Positions 1-17,600 of a DNA stretch of 64,000 nucleotides are shown piece after piece. Position 1 is the stretch's first letter. Every line of letters begins with the position of its first letter. Both the position numbers and the translations under genes were made by a program. This DNA is from Thunnus maccoyii (taxonomy: Eukaryota > Chordata > Actinopteri > Scombriformes > Scombridae): the NCBI RefSeq assembly GCF_910596095.1, contig NC_056550.1, forward strand, positions 12,460,501-12,524,500. The letters run 5' to 3'. The notes under the pieces were generated by a model. It saw only the letters and a list, made by a program, of their open reading frames with translations, searched no databases and was not told the DNA's origin.

Positions 1-3848
<3,848 letters not shown>

Positions 3849-3936
3849 AGTGACCAAACACTGAGCTGCATCGTCTTTACTCTAATGTTTTTTGTTTGTT
3901 TTCTTTACTTCTGGTGTTAAGGAAGTTAAGTGCCTC

Positions 3937-3942
3937 ATTAAA
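3937..3942 (+). other. Likely gfus polyadenylation signal (ATTAAA)
   Basis: The common variant signal ATTAAA lies 89 bp after the gfus stop codon. No better AATAAA is found before the convergent gtf2f1 gene. Inferred from position and sequence only. Confidence 0.4.
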
Positions 3943-4535
3943 TAATGGAATACATATTCTCTAGTGTACTGAAGCTTCTTTCACAGTCAAGTTTTATGAG
4001 GGGTCATTTTAGCAACGCTTTACTTAGAATCTAATGAATCTAAAGAAATTAATCTAGAAAAAAAATCTGAGAAATAAGGACCATAATCTACTGATTATTT
4101 AACAGAAACAAGGAACTCATCCTTCTAGTCTCCCTTCCCACTCTCCCTCATATGCAAATAGGGATTTTCCCTCAAAGCAAAACACAAACAAATGGCAGTT
4201 AGCTGAATAGCACCCCTCCACAAATGTGTACATAGACAATTATAGACAAAAGTGGATGGATTGTATATTATAAAGGCTGACAATATCTTCAGTTATAATT
4301 CTTTGAATTTATCAAGAATGCAAATATTTTTTTTCTTCCAACCCAAGTTTTAAAAAAGCCTGTTTACAAACCTTACTTCATATTTGCGGATTGCTGATTA
4401 AGATTTGAAAACAGATTTCTATTTAGATTTTTACACCAGTGTTTGTATAACATTTTTTTTTCATACCATAAAACAAAGTGTATATGACAGATGGGGTACA
4501 AAGAGAAAAGCCTTGCACAGCAGCAGATTTGAAGT

Positions 4536-4541
4536 TTTATT
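4536..4541 (-). other. Likely gtf2f1 polyadenylation signal (AATAAA on minus strand)
   Basis: TTTATT on the plus strand reads AATAAA on the minus strand, about 380 bp past the gtf2f1 stop. This implies a short 3' UTR and about 0.6 kb between the two convergent gene ends. The stretch 3950-4530 shows no coding signal. Confidence 0.4.
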
Positions 4542-4918
4542 AGAAAAAGTTTCTACCAAAGAAAAACCAAGTTCAAGATTATTTTTTTTTCATTCATTAA
4601 GTTCTAAGTTAAACAGTTTACACATGGAGGGAAACCACACAGAGTTTGAGCTATTTTCCCTCTCAACATTAACAAGGTTTTCATTGTTTAATATGAAACT
4701 TCAGGGTATGAAAAATTAATTCATGCTTAACAAAATACTTTTTGATAAACACCAAGTGAGACAGTTTCAGCTTTTCATCTCGTGGCATGTCACAGCACAA
4801 CCTGTTTTAAAACGAACACAAAACCTCTCTGGCAGGGTCAGGGGGTTTCTGAAAAACACCAAAACTTTTCACCCATAGAGGTTTTCTCAACCGCTGCTCC
4901 GTCCCCCACTTTCATTGG

Positions 4919-7900
4919 TTATTCAGTGAGGTAGAAGTGCATTTTGTCATTAACATTCTTGCGCTCGGGGTTGAGCCGCTTCAGGATCTGTGCCAGCACG
5001 TTGACAGTCTGCTCACTGCTCAATCCCGTGCGCTTGGTCTGGAACTTCTTCAGCAGGTCTTTGGTGGTCATTGGTTTACGGATCAGGTAGCGCCGAACCG
5101 CTTCCTCTGTTAGCTGCACATCACTATGAGATGGATAGAAAGGGATATGGTTTTTACCCTGTTCACAAATGCCCAGTCAAACTATTTCTCTTAAGGCTTA
5201 AATTAAATGTCTGTTTGCATTTTGATGTCAGCTTTGTAAACCGTGATATATTTTACAATTTTGCAGTAACATCAGAAAAGAAGAAATAACTTCATATTTC
5301 TTAGAGGCATAAAGCATGACTGTTAACAAAGTACCTGGAGCTTGGAGTGGATTTTCCTGATGGGGGTTGAGGTGTGCTCTTCCCAGAGGGAACAGGACTC
5401 TGGCTGCTGGGCTCCATCTTCAGCCTTTTAGCAGCTGGTGAGTCAGTGCCAGGACCCGGAGTCTGTCTTTTACCTGTTGGAAAGTGAGACTTGTTGGTGT
5501 GGAATAATGGCAGCTGGGCCTTAAGTTTCAGAGTTTTCAGACAGCCACTTTTGAGAGTGTTACATAAGTATATAAAACATCTGTCATGCGTCTTGTTTAA
5601 ATTATACTTTTGCATGGTTATGTTTGTTAGTGTAGGAGCAAACACCTTGCTCTAGCTTGCTGGCAGCGGCACGGAGAGTGTTGGAGGTGGAGGCAGAGTC
5701 TATGGATGGTGTTCCGGGGCGGCTACCAGTCCTGGAGCTCCCTGCGGAGCCACGCCCACCTCCACGTTTAGGAGGTGTGCGCTTCTTCTAAAAGAGAGAG
5801 AGAGAGAAACAGATTTTAAAAAAAACTGTAAATAGTCTTAGTAATAGCCCATGTGACAACTAAAGACTTGCTAATCATCTGGTTACTTATGATCAAGAGG
5901 AAGAGACAAGAAAATACCAAGTGGTAAGACTGAAAATCTACATTTTGTTCTAGCAGGAATTAGCAGGGAAATGCATAAATATCTATTTATTCTACCACAC
6001 ACCATGAACAGAGCGGAGGCTGTCTCTCCCTCGATGTCGCTGTCGTCTGAGCTGTCTGATTCGCCGCTGCTGTCTGTGACACACAAATCCATACAATTTA
6101 ACATAATGTCACTTTTAACAGAAAGAAGTATCATTTAGTGCTGCTCGTGTTTACTGAGAACTCATTCATCTATGTATTTTGTCAAACTGTCATCATCTGT
6201 CTTCATGAGGTCTGTACCTTTTTTCTTCTTCTTGTCCACTTGGACTGGAGTTTTCTTTCCATCTTCCTCTTCTTCCTCCTCTTTTGTTTCCTCCTCATTC
6301 TGTTTCTCTTCCTCACTCTCTTCCTCACTTTCAGATGCCTCATCAATCCCTGTTAAGGATGAATATTAGGTTAAGACAACAATGTAAATACCAGCTATTC
6401 ATCGAATCAAGTCGATAAGTCAAACCAACTAAAAATACATTGCTGCTGACAATTTACAGGAAAGGTTCATAATTTTCTGGTTGACCTTTAGGGAGGTCCT
6501 CTCCTTTGCTGGGCTTCCCTTTCTCTGGCTCTTCATCTGAACTGTTTTTGGAAAACAAAATTACATACTTGTAAAAGATGAAACAAAACCATCAAAAACC
6601 TACCTCTATTGTTAATAGAGAAGAGGTTTTTGTGTGCGACAAAGCAAAGTATCTGACCTGCTTTCATCTGACATGTAATCCACCTCTAGACCCTCGTAGT
6701 CACCATCATCACTGTCTTCCAAGGCCTCTTTGTCGTTGCTCTTTTTCTTCTTCTTTCCTTTTCCTTTCCCCGTGTCTTTCTTTGTCTTTGCCTTGCTCTC
6801 TCCATCTATCCAATGAAAAGAGGGATGCCCGCAAAAAAAGGAAATCAAATGATGAATAATGGAAGGAAACTGTGGATGTAAATGGCCCTCTCATGCTCCC
6901 ACACCACATATATTTACATACTAATAAAAAGTTTCAAAGTGGTAGGAGACAAGAGAAGAAGTTTGCATTGTTGTTTTTTGTGAATTTAACTAACAGGTTA
7001 TGATATGCAGGTGTCAGGGGACAGAGTAGCCAAGTCCTCTTTTTAACCATAATTCAGCATAATACTTTAATCTTAAATTTTGGGCACTTCTTCAACACAG
7101 AGGAAAAAGGCATTAGTCACATCCATCTTTTTCCTTACCATCCCCCATACTGCTGTCACTGTCATTGCTGCTCATCTCCAGGTCGTCTTCCAGGTCGTGA
7201 ATGCGTAGGTCACCCCCTCTCCCACCCCCCTTCTTTTTCTTCTTTCCCGATTTCTCATTCTCGTCCTCGTCTTCCTCACCACGCTCCTGCTCCCGCAGAC
7301 GTCTCTGAAGCATGATGCTGAAGTGATTCACCACCTTGTTCCTCCTGTAAAAGGAGTCCGAAGTTTACTTTTTGACACATCTCCCTACTCATCTTTGTTC
7401 ACATTCTCTGCTCCTCTTCTTTTTGTGCCATTTTTAACTTCAACATCCAATCCCTGACTGCTGACTCCTTCGCTACTCAGCTGTTCCCTCTTTACTGCCT
7501 TTCTTCCTCTTTCCAGTTTCTCTTACCCCGGCCTCCCCTTTCTGCTCACTAGATCTCCTAAAACTCCCCCATTTTAATGCTTACATTCTTCTCATTTTAA
7601 CCTTGACTTTCTCCAGTCCCTATGCCTCGACCACAAATACCCATCCCTCCCTGTTCCTCCCCTCTCTCACCTGCCCCACTCTTCCTCAGCCTCCTCAGCA
7701 GTGAGAGTTCGGTGCTTGGCCTGCGGTGTGAAGTTGTACCAGCCCTGTACAGGGAAGGCCTCAAAAGCTCCATCGGGACACTGTGTAAAGATGTAGTAGG
7801 ATGCGTTTTCTGTAACACCGCCCTTCTTTAGACCTTTGAACCTGACACAGACATGTACACAGACATAGGGAGAAAGTAGCCGTATTGTAAACAATAGGGA

Positions 7901-9095
7901 TCTCCATCCATGGAGGTAATTTGACAAAAAAAATTATGCCTAGTACTACAAACGTATGTATTGTAAACTCAACTTTAAAAAGTGCAAAGCCAACATGTGA
8001 TAACTTTATGCATGTATCAGTAAGGAAATATTTAATGTTACAACCCTTTTTTGGGTTTGTGAGGTTGTTGTAAATGAGAATGGTTCAGAGCGTATAGAAG
8101 TATCTTTCTTCTCACCTCCTGCCGGCCTTGCCATTGACCTTGAGAATCCAGGGCTGATCCTCCGCTTTGAACTCACGTGTCACAATACCAAACTTCTTCC
8201 GCCGTGCTTCTTCGCGCTGCTTTTTGCCAAATTCACTGCCAGCCGCGCCTTCCGCCGTCTCCTCCTCCCCGTATATCCGCCGAGCACTCATGTCTCTTTC
8301 CATACGAGCCTGGTGGGGAAGGAGGCATGTAAACATATGGAAGACTGAAAAATCTACACATCTGTCATGTGTAGACACGCCAACATGAAACCCACCTGTG
8401 TCCAGGTTGAACAGTTGACTTTGTCTCCTGCATTAAAAGCCATGATGTTGTACTTCTTGCTGGTGTTTCTATGGGATAAAAAACATAAATACGAATCATT
8501 CATTAACTTAACATGCTTGTTCCCATTGAGGGTCATGGGGTGTAGAAATACACTTACATACAGTATAAACAATTTATCATACAGTCCACTAAATCAATTT
8601 CCATTTGCCAAGGCACATTTCACTTAAGCATCAGTATAAAGGGCTTCAACAAAAGGTGATACATGAAGTGATACATGACAACGCTCCAGACACTTTTCTG
8701 TCCGTATCTGCATGTCAGTCCATGCTTTGTCGCGTTAACATGCATGTCACTCACTTGGGGACTCGCACGGTGTACTCAGTGCCTGAGGAACTGCTGCTCC
8801 CCTGTAAGACAAACACATCCAAGGGATTTATTTTAGAGGGCTTTTGTCTCAGCACTGGGTTTTCTTCCAGTACCAAAAAGACCACAGCTTCATTTTAACT
8901 TCCCACAGTATTTGCATGATGGGCTGAGGTAAATCACAGAATAAAACTGTCTACATGATGTATGAAAGGCTATGAGCTGAAAGCTACTATGCAGTTTGCT
9001 TTTAATACGTTTACAACAGTGCACATCATGCCACAAGACCAGACTTATTATGCATTTTGTAACTGAGAATAGTCATAACTTACCAGTGACGTCAT
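4919..9095 (-). CDS. gtf2f1: General transcription factor IIF subunit 1 (RAP74), 13 exons, complete
   Basis: Large subunit of TFIIF, which pairs with RAP30, escorts RNA polymerase II to promoters and supports elongation in the nucleus. Exons in transcript order: 9095-9084, 8801-8755, 8468-8396, 8309-8116, 7841-7671, 7344-7139, 6805-6658, 6541-6486, 6349-6218, 6073-6003, 5787-5646, 5473-5335, 5123-4919. Phases agree and give 531 aa; the human protein has 517. The N-terminal dimerisation half includes EYTVRVPKNTSKKYNIMAFN and GGVTENASYYIFTQCPDGAF. The middle is a long acidic, lysine-rich linker (exons 6-10). The C-terminal winged helix reads AVRRYLIRKPMTTKDLLKKF through NDKMHFYLTE, preceded by the Ser/Pro segment GKSTPQPPSGKSTPSSS. 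The start is MTSLGSSSSSG, whose first exon holds only four codons. It is convergent with gfus. No damage is seen. Confidence 0.97.
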
Positions 9096-9880
9096 GATTT
9101 GTCGCCCGTGTTGACTTTGCACATCAACAGTTGCTTCAGGCTAGTGAGGATCACTGTTAAAAACAGTAGCGTTGCATTAATAAGAGACTTAACCTGGCTC
9201 AACGTGAATTAAAGGCAAAATGGTCCAACTGCTAACTTATCAGTATGTTGTTGTTGTTGTTGTTGTTGTTAGGAATACCAGTAAGTTAACACAAAGCGAG
9301 CTAACGACTACAAATTTAATGTATTTCTTTGTAGCAGCACATTAAAGTCTGCCGGAAAAGTCGTTGTCCTGCACAATAACTACCTAAATACTTTGATTTT
9401 TCACAACTGAAACATATTTCTAATGAACTTTTTTGTAGGCCATTGATACTGAATTCCTGTTTCGACGAGGAAACTACATTAATATTACAACACAAGTCAG
9501 AAAACGCAACATAAAACTCAATAACGCCCTTCACTGAGCAGTATTTTCTCAAAAGAAGCACCGTTAACGTTAGCTCCTAATGCTAAATAAACGGCAGCCA
9601 CACAATTAACAAGCTGTTTAGCTGCAGTGTGCGGCTAGTGCTAACCGTTAGTCACATGACGGTTATGTGAAATGAAGGAACAAAGGAACACAAAGTTGTA
9701 CAGACATCCATTAATCTCAGATATTAACACATTAAACATTACATTTGTATACTCGTCGTGGTTTACCGGTACGCCTCCTCTTCGTTCCGTTGGTTTACGT
9801 AGTCGACAGGAAACTTTGACGAGAACTATGGTTCCTAGCAAACCCGCTCCATCGTCCTTTCTTTTGATTGGCTCATGGCG
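9096..9880 (-). promoter_or_regulatory. gtf2f1 promoter and probable non-coding first exon
   Basis: Reading on the minus strand, an acceptor (tcctcactag) ends at 9141, so the leader of the ATG exon starts at 9140. Upstream, a donor (ACCG/GTAAAC) at 9767/9766 could close a non-coding exon 1. Just beyond it ATTGG at 9867-9871 reads CCAAT on the minus strand, beside a GCCGCCAT string. Together these look like a TATA-less housekeeping promoter. This is inference; the sequence shows only the motifs and splice sites. Confidence 0.45.
9247..9270. repeat. (TTG)n microsatellite
   Basis: Eight perfect TTG units in the gtf2f1 upstream intron/promoter area. Confidence 0.95.
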
Positions 9881-9899
9881 GCTCCCCAGGCTGTAGTAT

Positions 9900-11470
9900 G
9901 CGCACCATAGATGTATGTGCACGGTAAAAAGACTACACTTATGACCACCATAGAGCATTGAACATGTCTGCCTTACCATGGGTATCGAGTATAAACCATG
10001 GCTGTATTACAGAGAACATATAAACGTATAAACGTATAAACATCTCGCGCAGGGTAAACCGGCCACCCCACACATCTAGCAGGACATGGTCTCCAATCCA
10101 CAAAATTATCATTAAAACATTATTACCAATGCTGATGTTTCTGTTGATGCGTTTAGTAATCGTCATTATATTGAATTGTCCACACTGATATTAATATCGA
10201 TGTACTGTAACAATGTTTGCCGTTCATTTAATTTAATGTACTGTTGCAGTTCCTCACTATGACCAAATTGCAAGACTGCTTTTATAATATTAAATAAATA
10301 AACAAAACAGATGTGCTGTATCTTATATTCTGTCCATTGCAGTGTAAATTTAGGTGAGAAAAGACATTCACAGAGGTAGTATTTATTGCAGGTGCGATTA
10401 CTGGAAGGCATTGCATGGTGAAAAGTTCATTTGAAAACAACATGTATACTACAAAGTCCCCTTAATATACATCTCTTATCAAATTTTGTCCGTCATTTCA
10501 GTCTATCTGTGATTTGCTAGAATTTAAAAAAAAAAATCAATAACTCTCCATTGAAATTAGTAATTTGAAATATGTTTAGTTTTCTCCCTTCTGTTCTGAT
10601 GTTCCCTTATGTATTTATTTGGTAATATCCTGTGACACTTTGCTGCTATATTAATTAGTCTATTCTGAATATAAATTACATAATTACATGGTGATAGCCA
10701 CATAAGGTCCTCTCTAGATGATATGTTTTCAAGAAATAATCTCTTTCATCTTACTCCTTTGAGGTCCATCATCTTACTGCAGTATGCCTTCTGACATTAA
10801 CCCAAACTATGATTTTTCCCTAACCGTAACCAAGTGATTTTTGTGCCTAAACCTAACCAGATCTTAACCCCAGTGTTGTGACACCATAAACTGCAACTAT
10901 TTTTAACAGTGATTTGCCAAAATTATGTCCTGCCGAAGCACACACTTTCTCTCCTGAGGTGTTTCACTCTGTGTATCCACAGTAACTATAACAGATTTGT
11001 GCATGTGATTCCACATTTTTTACAGTTTATTTTTCAGCCTCAACTGAGCAAAACACATTTTCAGCCACACACAGCCACTGAAACATGTTTACTTTGTCCA
11101 ATAACATTACTTTTTGAAAGAATTTCCCTAACCACATATTTGACATTTACCAGTTATGATTTGGTTTGACAAAAACCTATTTAATATAAAATAAAATTTC
11201 AACATAACAAAAAAATATATATATTCTAAATATGAAAATGAAAAGTACAGAATTTTAAAGCTAATTGTGTCTCCATTATGGTTATGAGGAACACCTTCTC
11301 TCTGTAAACAATATATTTATTTTTGACTTTGTAAAGCTCAGTAGTACATTTTGTAACATGTAACATGGTTTTTACCAACCCATTATATTCAGAGTCATGT
11401 AAATGTATTACAGTGTCTCACTCTTCCTTCCTTGTGTCTTTTCGTGTTACTCTTAAAGCTTTTCCATCAC
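9900..11470. other. Intergenic DNA between gtf2f1 and the receptor cluster
   Basis: AT-rich, with no exon that fits either neighbour. Around 10797-10872 lies a stretch of repeated CCTAACC-like units (plus strand), common in fish dispersed repeats. The remaining open frames are short and show no family resemblance. Confidence 0.5.
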
Positions 11471-11480
11471 AAAGGAGTGA

Positions 11481-11488
11481 ATTTGCAT
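11481..11488 (+). promoter_or_regulatory. Octamer motif ATTTGCAT upstream of receptor A
   Basis: A perfect octamer (POU-factor site, ATGCAAAT on the other strand) lies 131 bp before the receptor A start codon. An inverted octamer-like TTTGCAAAT follows near 11534-11542. The same arrangement occurs in front of copies B and C, so it probably belongs to the ancestral promoter. That POU proteins use it is inference. Confidence 0.5.
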
Positions 11489-11611
11489 TGTGTTTCGTAA
11501 CAGTGCCAAATATGAAAAATGTTTTGGGATGCTTTGCAAATTTTCTGAAGGTACTGTACCTGCACATAGCTTAAACAGTGATAACTGATATTTTGTGGAG
11601 TGAGACCTGTC

Positions 11612-14600
11612 ATGTTGAACTGCTGTGCCTTTTCATTTCTCCTGGGTAAGTTAATGTTTCATATAACCGATAATTAATTATTACACTGAATTAAACAAGA
11701 GAACACTCAGAGAGCATATACCTCCACTTAGTATAGCCCTGCTAAATCCCTCTGCCCTCTTATTTTACTATCTAACAGGGTACCTGTGCTTTTGAGTTGT
11801 TTTTTAACCAAATAGACTGAAACACAAAACAACATATTTTCATAATGTACAGTGTTTTTCTAACAAATTCTGTTATAATTAAGGCTTTTTCACGATTTTA
11901 AGGGTATGTCTATTTCGTCATCAACATCATCATTACCAGTTCAGCAGTGAACTATTTTTTATTATAGTTTTGCATATAAATCACACTGAATTTTTAATTA
12001 AATTCTTTTTAGACTTTGAAATCGTGCTTCTGTGCAGATTCATTGTACACATTATCTTGAGAAGAACTGTTTTCAACAGCTGACTGCTCTTCTTAGAAGC
12101 AATAACTCTTCTTTGACTCTGTGCTTTATAGGATCACTCTTCATCCCTGGCCATTGTGTTTTTCCTCCTGGTATGGACGATGTTTAAAACCTCAGATATA
12201 AATTCTGGCTATATTTGAAATAACATTTTTGTTCATTATTATTGATTTTGCTGTTTCATGCAGGTTCTTGTGATGGATACACAAACATAACTGAACCATG
12301 GCGCAACCTAGAATTTAAATCAACGTCCTTCCCAGGCTACCCCAAGGATGATAAACATCTTGTTGGGTCGTGGTGGCGCTTCACAGGGATTGGTGGAGAC
12401 ACAGTCCTTTGGGGTTGCTATAAAGGCCCTCGTGGTGGTACCAAATATACCATCCGTGTTGCATTTGAATATCCAAAAACTGAATCTGAAACTCCAACAA
12501 CAGGGATTGCTCATGGTTTTGTTGGAGCGTGCGAGAAACACACTATTAAAATGAGCCTGGCCCTTTGTCCCGGAGGATTCTATGTCTACAAACCATCAAG
12601 TCCACTACTCAGCAGTATGGGTTTTGTGACCTGTAAGGCATGATTACTCATTGTCATCCTTCTCTTTATACTTAAGTGTAGACAAGTCCCACTCAATGAT
12701 ATGCTGCAAACTGCAGTTATAGAGACCTATTTTTATATTTTTACCGTGAATATCACTTGTGTGTTTGTTTGTGTGTGTGTGTGTTATCTCTGTTTAGATC
12801 ACAGTGGTTGTAAACCAGACTCCTGTGGACCACTTGCTCAGTGTAAGGGCGCAGGCTGCATTTGCATTTCTGGGTATGAAATCCCTCTAACATACCTACC
12901 CACAGGAGATTCATATGGTTGTGTTGGTAAGTACATTAATTTCATCGTAATTGTTGTAAATTACAATAGGATTGTGTGACACTAATTATCTTTTTCAGCT
13001 GGAGATACATTAAGATGCTTCATGCACACTTAAGGTCTGCATTTTGTGAGCATGTACTGTATTTCCCACCTTAAAATCATGTCTGTGACATCTCTTGGCA
13101 GACATTGACGAGTGTCAAAGGACTGCAGGAATCTGCGGTCGTTACTCCAATTGTACCAACACTATTGGATCATACATCTGCACCTGTCTGATTGGATTCA
13201 ATGCAACAAATCCAGCATTACCACCTAGAAAGTCCAACCAATGCGAAGGTAACATTTAAAAAAAATGTGCTGCTCTCAGTGTTTCATTGTCAATCTCAAA
13301 CTTGTGTCTTTCTGATGAGCTGCAATTTGTTTAGGTACCAGGCGTATGTAGAGGTTTACACTACAGTGTTTTCTTTTTTCCTCTAAGATATTAACGAGTG
13401 TCTTGACAATGTCTGTGGTGATGATGGGATGTGTTACAACAACCTTGGAAATTACACGTGTGAATGCCGTGAAGGTTACCACACTGTACCCGATGCAACT
13501 CCTGTTTGCCAAGGTCTGTTACAATAGTAATGTTTCACATCACCACATAATCAGGACTAGCTGTAATTTTTTTTTTTTTTTTTTACATGTTCTCTAAGCT
13601 ATTACTAAATGCAGTTCTAATTTTTACTTCAGAGTTCTTTGCCAGAAAGCGTGTTTTTCTTGAAGAAAATCTAAACCAGTGTATTTAAAATGTGCACAAA
13701 AGTCTCACAGTTATAGCTGAAATCTGTAACTTTACCAGACCTGCCAAGCCTGGACGAATTTTTTGAGTACTACTTCCCCAACCTAGATGCATCAGATGCA
13801 AATTGCTGCTGTCCACACAGTGAACTACTATACACAATTTGCATTCATTCGCACAACAGTGCATCATTTGCATTCATGCAGCAAAGTCCATTTATCACTT
13901 CTCTAAACATCGCCTACGATTTCACTCAGGCTACACACTAAGCTACCACTACTGCTGCATTTATACAGTTACTATTTACACTTCCACAATAATCAAACTT
14001 TAAGCCAATTTGACTTTGACTTTGACTGAAAATTAGATTTTCAGCTAATTTGAAAAGATGATGACATTGTAGCTGTAAAACCCTAACCAGCCTGAACAGA
14101 CTATTTTGTGGCTATGGTGAAATAAATATTTAAGAGCTGGTTAATACAACAGTTGTCATTATAGGTAGGCTTAATGGTATGATGACCTAATAACAATGCA
14201 GGCTGAATATGAACATGGCTGTTGAAACTGTAGAAGTAATCACATCCCTCTTTACATATTGGACTAAATTTGCAATGGGGGTATTTCCTTTCCTTGAAAT
14301 TTTCTTAGAGTAGGCAAAGTTATAGACTAGAGTGCCAACACACAGACACACACACCCAGCTGTCCACAGGCCCATTCCTCCTTTTACACACACGGAGTGG
14401 GGGGGGGATGAATCTGGTGCTATGATTGGTCGAACTCTTCTTCTTTTGCTATTTGGCAGGCTAGACGCTGATGCTTGAGTACTGCACGTGCACAATTGAA
14501 CTCACAGGCGTCACCAGCTTTTTACGTAGTTTACATTGCCAAATCGTATTAGTGTACTTTGATGTCAAAATGCGTACAACTGTTCACTATTAGTCTGACT

Positions 14601-17600
14601 TTACTATCATACATTTTACTATGTGTTTAACTTATATGTTTTCTCACTCTACAGATATAGATGAGTGCAATGAGAAACCGGGTGTATGTGGTAACCAAAC
14701 TGTGTGCACAAATGTACCGGGGACCTTCTCTTGTTCTTGTCTAGATGGATTTTACCCTTCAACTGGAATCTTGTGGACATTAGGGGTCTCATTTTGTCAA
14801 GGTAAGCTTAGGATGCAATATATACATTATAAAGAGTATGCTGTCATATCTTGATGTGGTCAATGACCTTTACATGTGTTTTAATTTTATTTTATTCTAC
14901 AATAATTCAACAGGACTTCAGGATATTCTAGATGTGATAGAACCCCTAGAGGTATGTATTGCCTGCTGGGTGGAATTGTCAAGGACAGGACAATTTTACA
15001 AATGCTAATAACATTATATCTACAATATATCACTCTTATTTTAAGTTAATTAGTTAATTAGCCTGAAAAATTAAACAAGCCAAAGATGAGTACAAATCTT
15101 GCCTGTGCCATTCTCCACACATATGCACTAAACCACTACACCTGTAATGTGAGTAGGCATCTTGCTTTATGTCTTGTTGACCAAATGTTACTATAATTTG
15201 TCAACATATGCCATAGTTTGGATATTATACACTATTCAAATTTCAGCTACTAACATTTAAGTTGAAGTTTGTGAATTTGTTGTAGGGCGAGACAAAAGAG
15301 ATCGCTTTCCTTCACAAAATGGACCAACAACTTAAAGACAGTGCAGGCATCATTATATCAGAACAGGTCAGTATAGAAAACAGAAAAGTGCTTCTGCTTT
15401 AGAAACATTTACAAAACACAAAATGTAATTCCTTCTATGACAGATCTAAAGTGCAACTACATATATTTGACTCATTATGCATAGTTGGATTCTCTTAAGC
15501 TAAAGGAAAAGTCAAGGAATCACCAAAGAAATTAGGGTTCATCCTCTGGGGACCATGAATATCTGTACAAAATTTCATGGCAATCCATCCGATGCTTTGG
15601 TCAGTTTAAATATATGCAGTTGAAATTTTAGAGAAGGGCACCAGCCACTGCTAAAATCTGCCAGCTTTAACTTGTTTCATTAAGATGGAGAACTCTATAC
15701 TCTCCCGCTTACATTAGTCTCTTAAAGTGTACAGCACCGGTTTTACATCAACTTTGATGCACTTTAAGTGTGGATGACACTACGACTGCATTTACATAAT
15801 TCTTTCCCCTACCTTTTTCTTTCAGACTGTGGCAAACTTCCTCTCAGTATCTATGGTACTTGTGCACTTTTTGTCGGAAGTTTTTATACTACTTTGTGTT
15901 TGCACGATCAGCCAGGTCAGCTGCTCATTACACATATATTTGCTCTTAAAGCAAATGGCAGGTGTTGGACCACAGGCCAGCTCAATCACGGTCAGTAGTG
16001 AAGGAGACGGGGAGCTTGGCAGTCTGATTCTGAGCATCTCAAACCGTCTAGTTTCTGCGATGATTCAGCCAGGTCAGAACCAAACCAGGAAAACTGTGAA
16101 GACTTCAACAGTGGGTAAGAGATGCTCATCTTACTGTAGTTTACAGTCCACATTTACTGTATGTTTACATGGGTAAATACCAAATACTGATATTGTAACT
16201 CTCATATGTGTGCTAGATTTAACTCTTGAAACTGTTGGGCCTGGGAGCAACAATGCAAACAACTCTCTTCTCTCAGCCAAAGGAAACATCATGGAAATCA
16301 ACCTGGAAAGTCTGGCAAAAAACAACAACGGTAAGGGAGAGCTCAATTTTTTTTTTGCTTACTCATATTCTACAAATCATGTACATTTTCACTGTGTCTT
16401 TCCCACCTTTCGCACTGCAGTTGGTTTCTTTCATTTCACTATGGTAGGAAAATCAACCTGTACAGACTTAACCTACTTTTATGTTGCCAAAATGTACATT
16501 ATCATTGTGTGCTGAGGGGCATAATGATCAGAAAATCAGCATCTGCCTAGAGGTTAGGACATACACATTCACATATAAACACAGGACTGTGGAAAATGGT
16601 GTGATATGGGCTAAAACATGCAAAACACTCATATGGCCTTTTACTGTAAAGCAGTGTTTATCGCCTCCCTGTGGACATTTCCAGGTTTTGCAGCTGCTGC
16701 CCTCATGACAATAAACGGCATGGAGATTCTTCTGAGTAATAAATACTTTGAAACAGAGAACAGGACAGAGATGTACTCAGATGTTATCACCGCAATCTTA
16801 CCCTTAATGAACAACACCAACCTGACCAAGCCTGTCAACTTCACCATCCGACACAAGAAGGTGCTACTCAATCCATCTATCCATCTCTACTTTTTGAGAC
16901 AAATACATTTTAAGATAACACATGCCTTGCTTTTCATCAGATATTACCCAAGTCTGGTTTGGTGACCTGTGTGTACTGGGAGGACAAAAGAGAGGAGACA
17001 GGAATGGGAGAAGGAGGTGAAAAAAAAGGAGAAAATATTACTACAATGCGCTGGTCAGAAGAGGGCTGCTTGGTTGCATACTCTAGTGAAAACGTCACAG
17101 TGTGCAGCTGCTCCCATCTCTCTTCATTTGCCCTCATCCTGCAGATAGGGGAGGTATTATAGATTCGTATGTGAATGTGCATTTGCCACTTCAGGTTCCC
17201 ATACCTGAACTTAGGTTGATCATTGCCTGTGTGTCGTATCTTCTCAGCCTCCATCAGAGGAACCTTTCTTGGAATGGCTGAACCGAATTTGTGTGATTGT
17301 CGGACTTTTCTTCTTTGCTTTGGCCATCCTCACCTTCCTCCTGTTTAGCTGGAACCCCAAGATCAACAACACAGCCCGTCTTCACCTCTGCCTCTGCCTC
17401 TTCTTATCTCATCTGCTGCTGCTGTGGAATGACAGATATGTTGAACATGAGGTACAGTAACACTAAGATGCAGATTTTTGTTTTTGCTTTAAAAAAATAC
17501 CTCATGAACCATGACATGTGTATTAAACGTGACCAAAAGGAAGCTAGCCATTGTCAGCTGGGGGTGTTTCGGGCTTGAATGAAAGAAAGAAGCCTTTTAT

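Noticed and set aside
6578-6909. Plus- and minus-strand open frames over the acidic/lysine-rich gtf2f1 exon
   Set aside because: Low-complexity shadows of gtf2f1 exon 7, whose frame and splice sites are fixed by the family.
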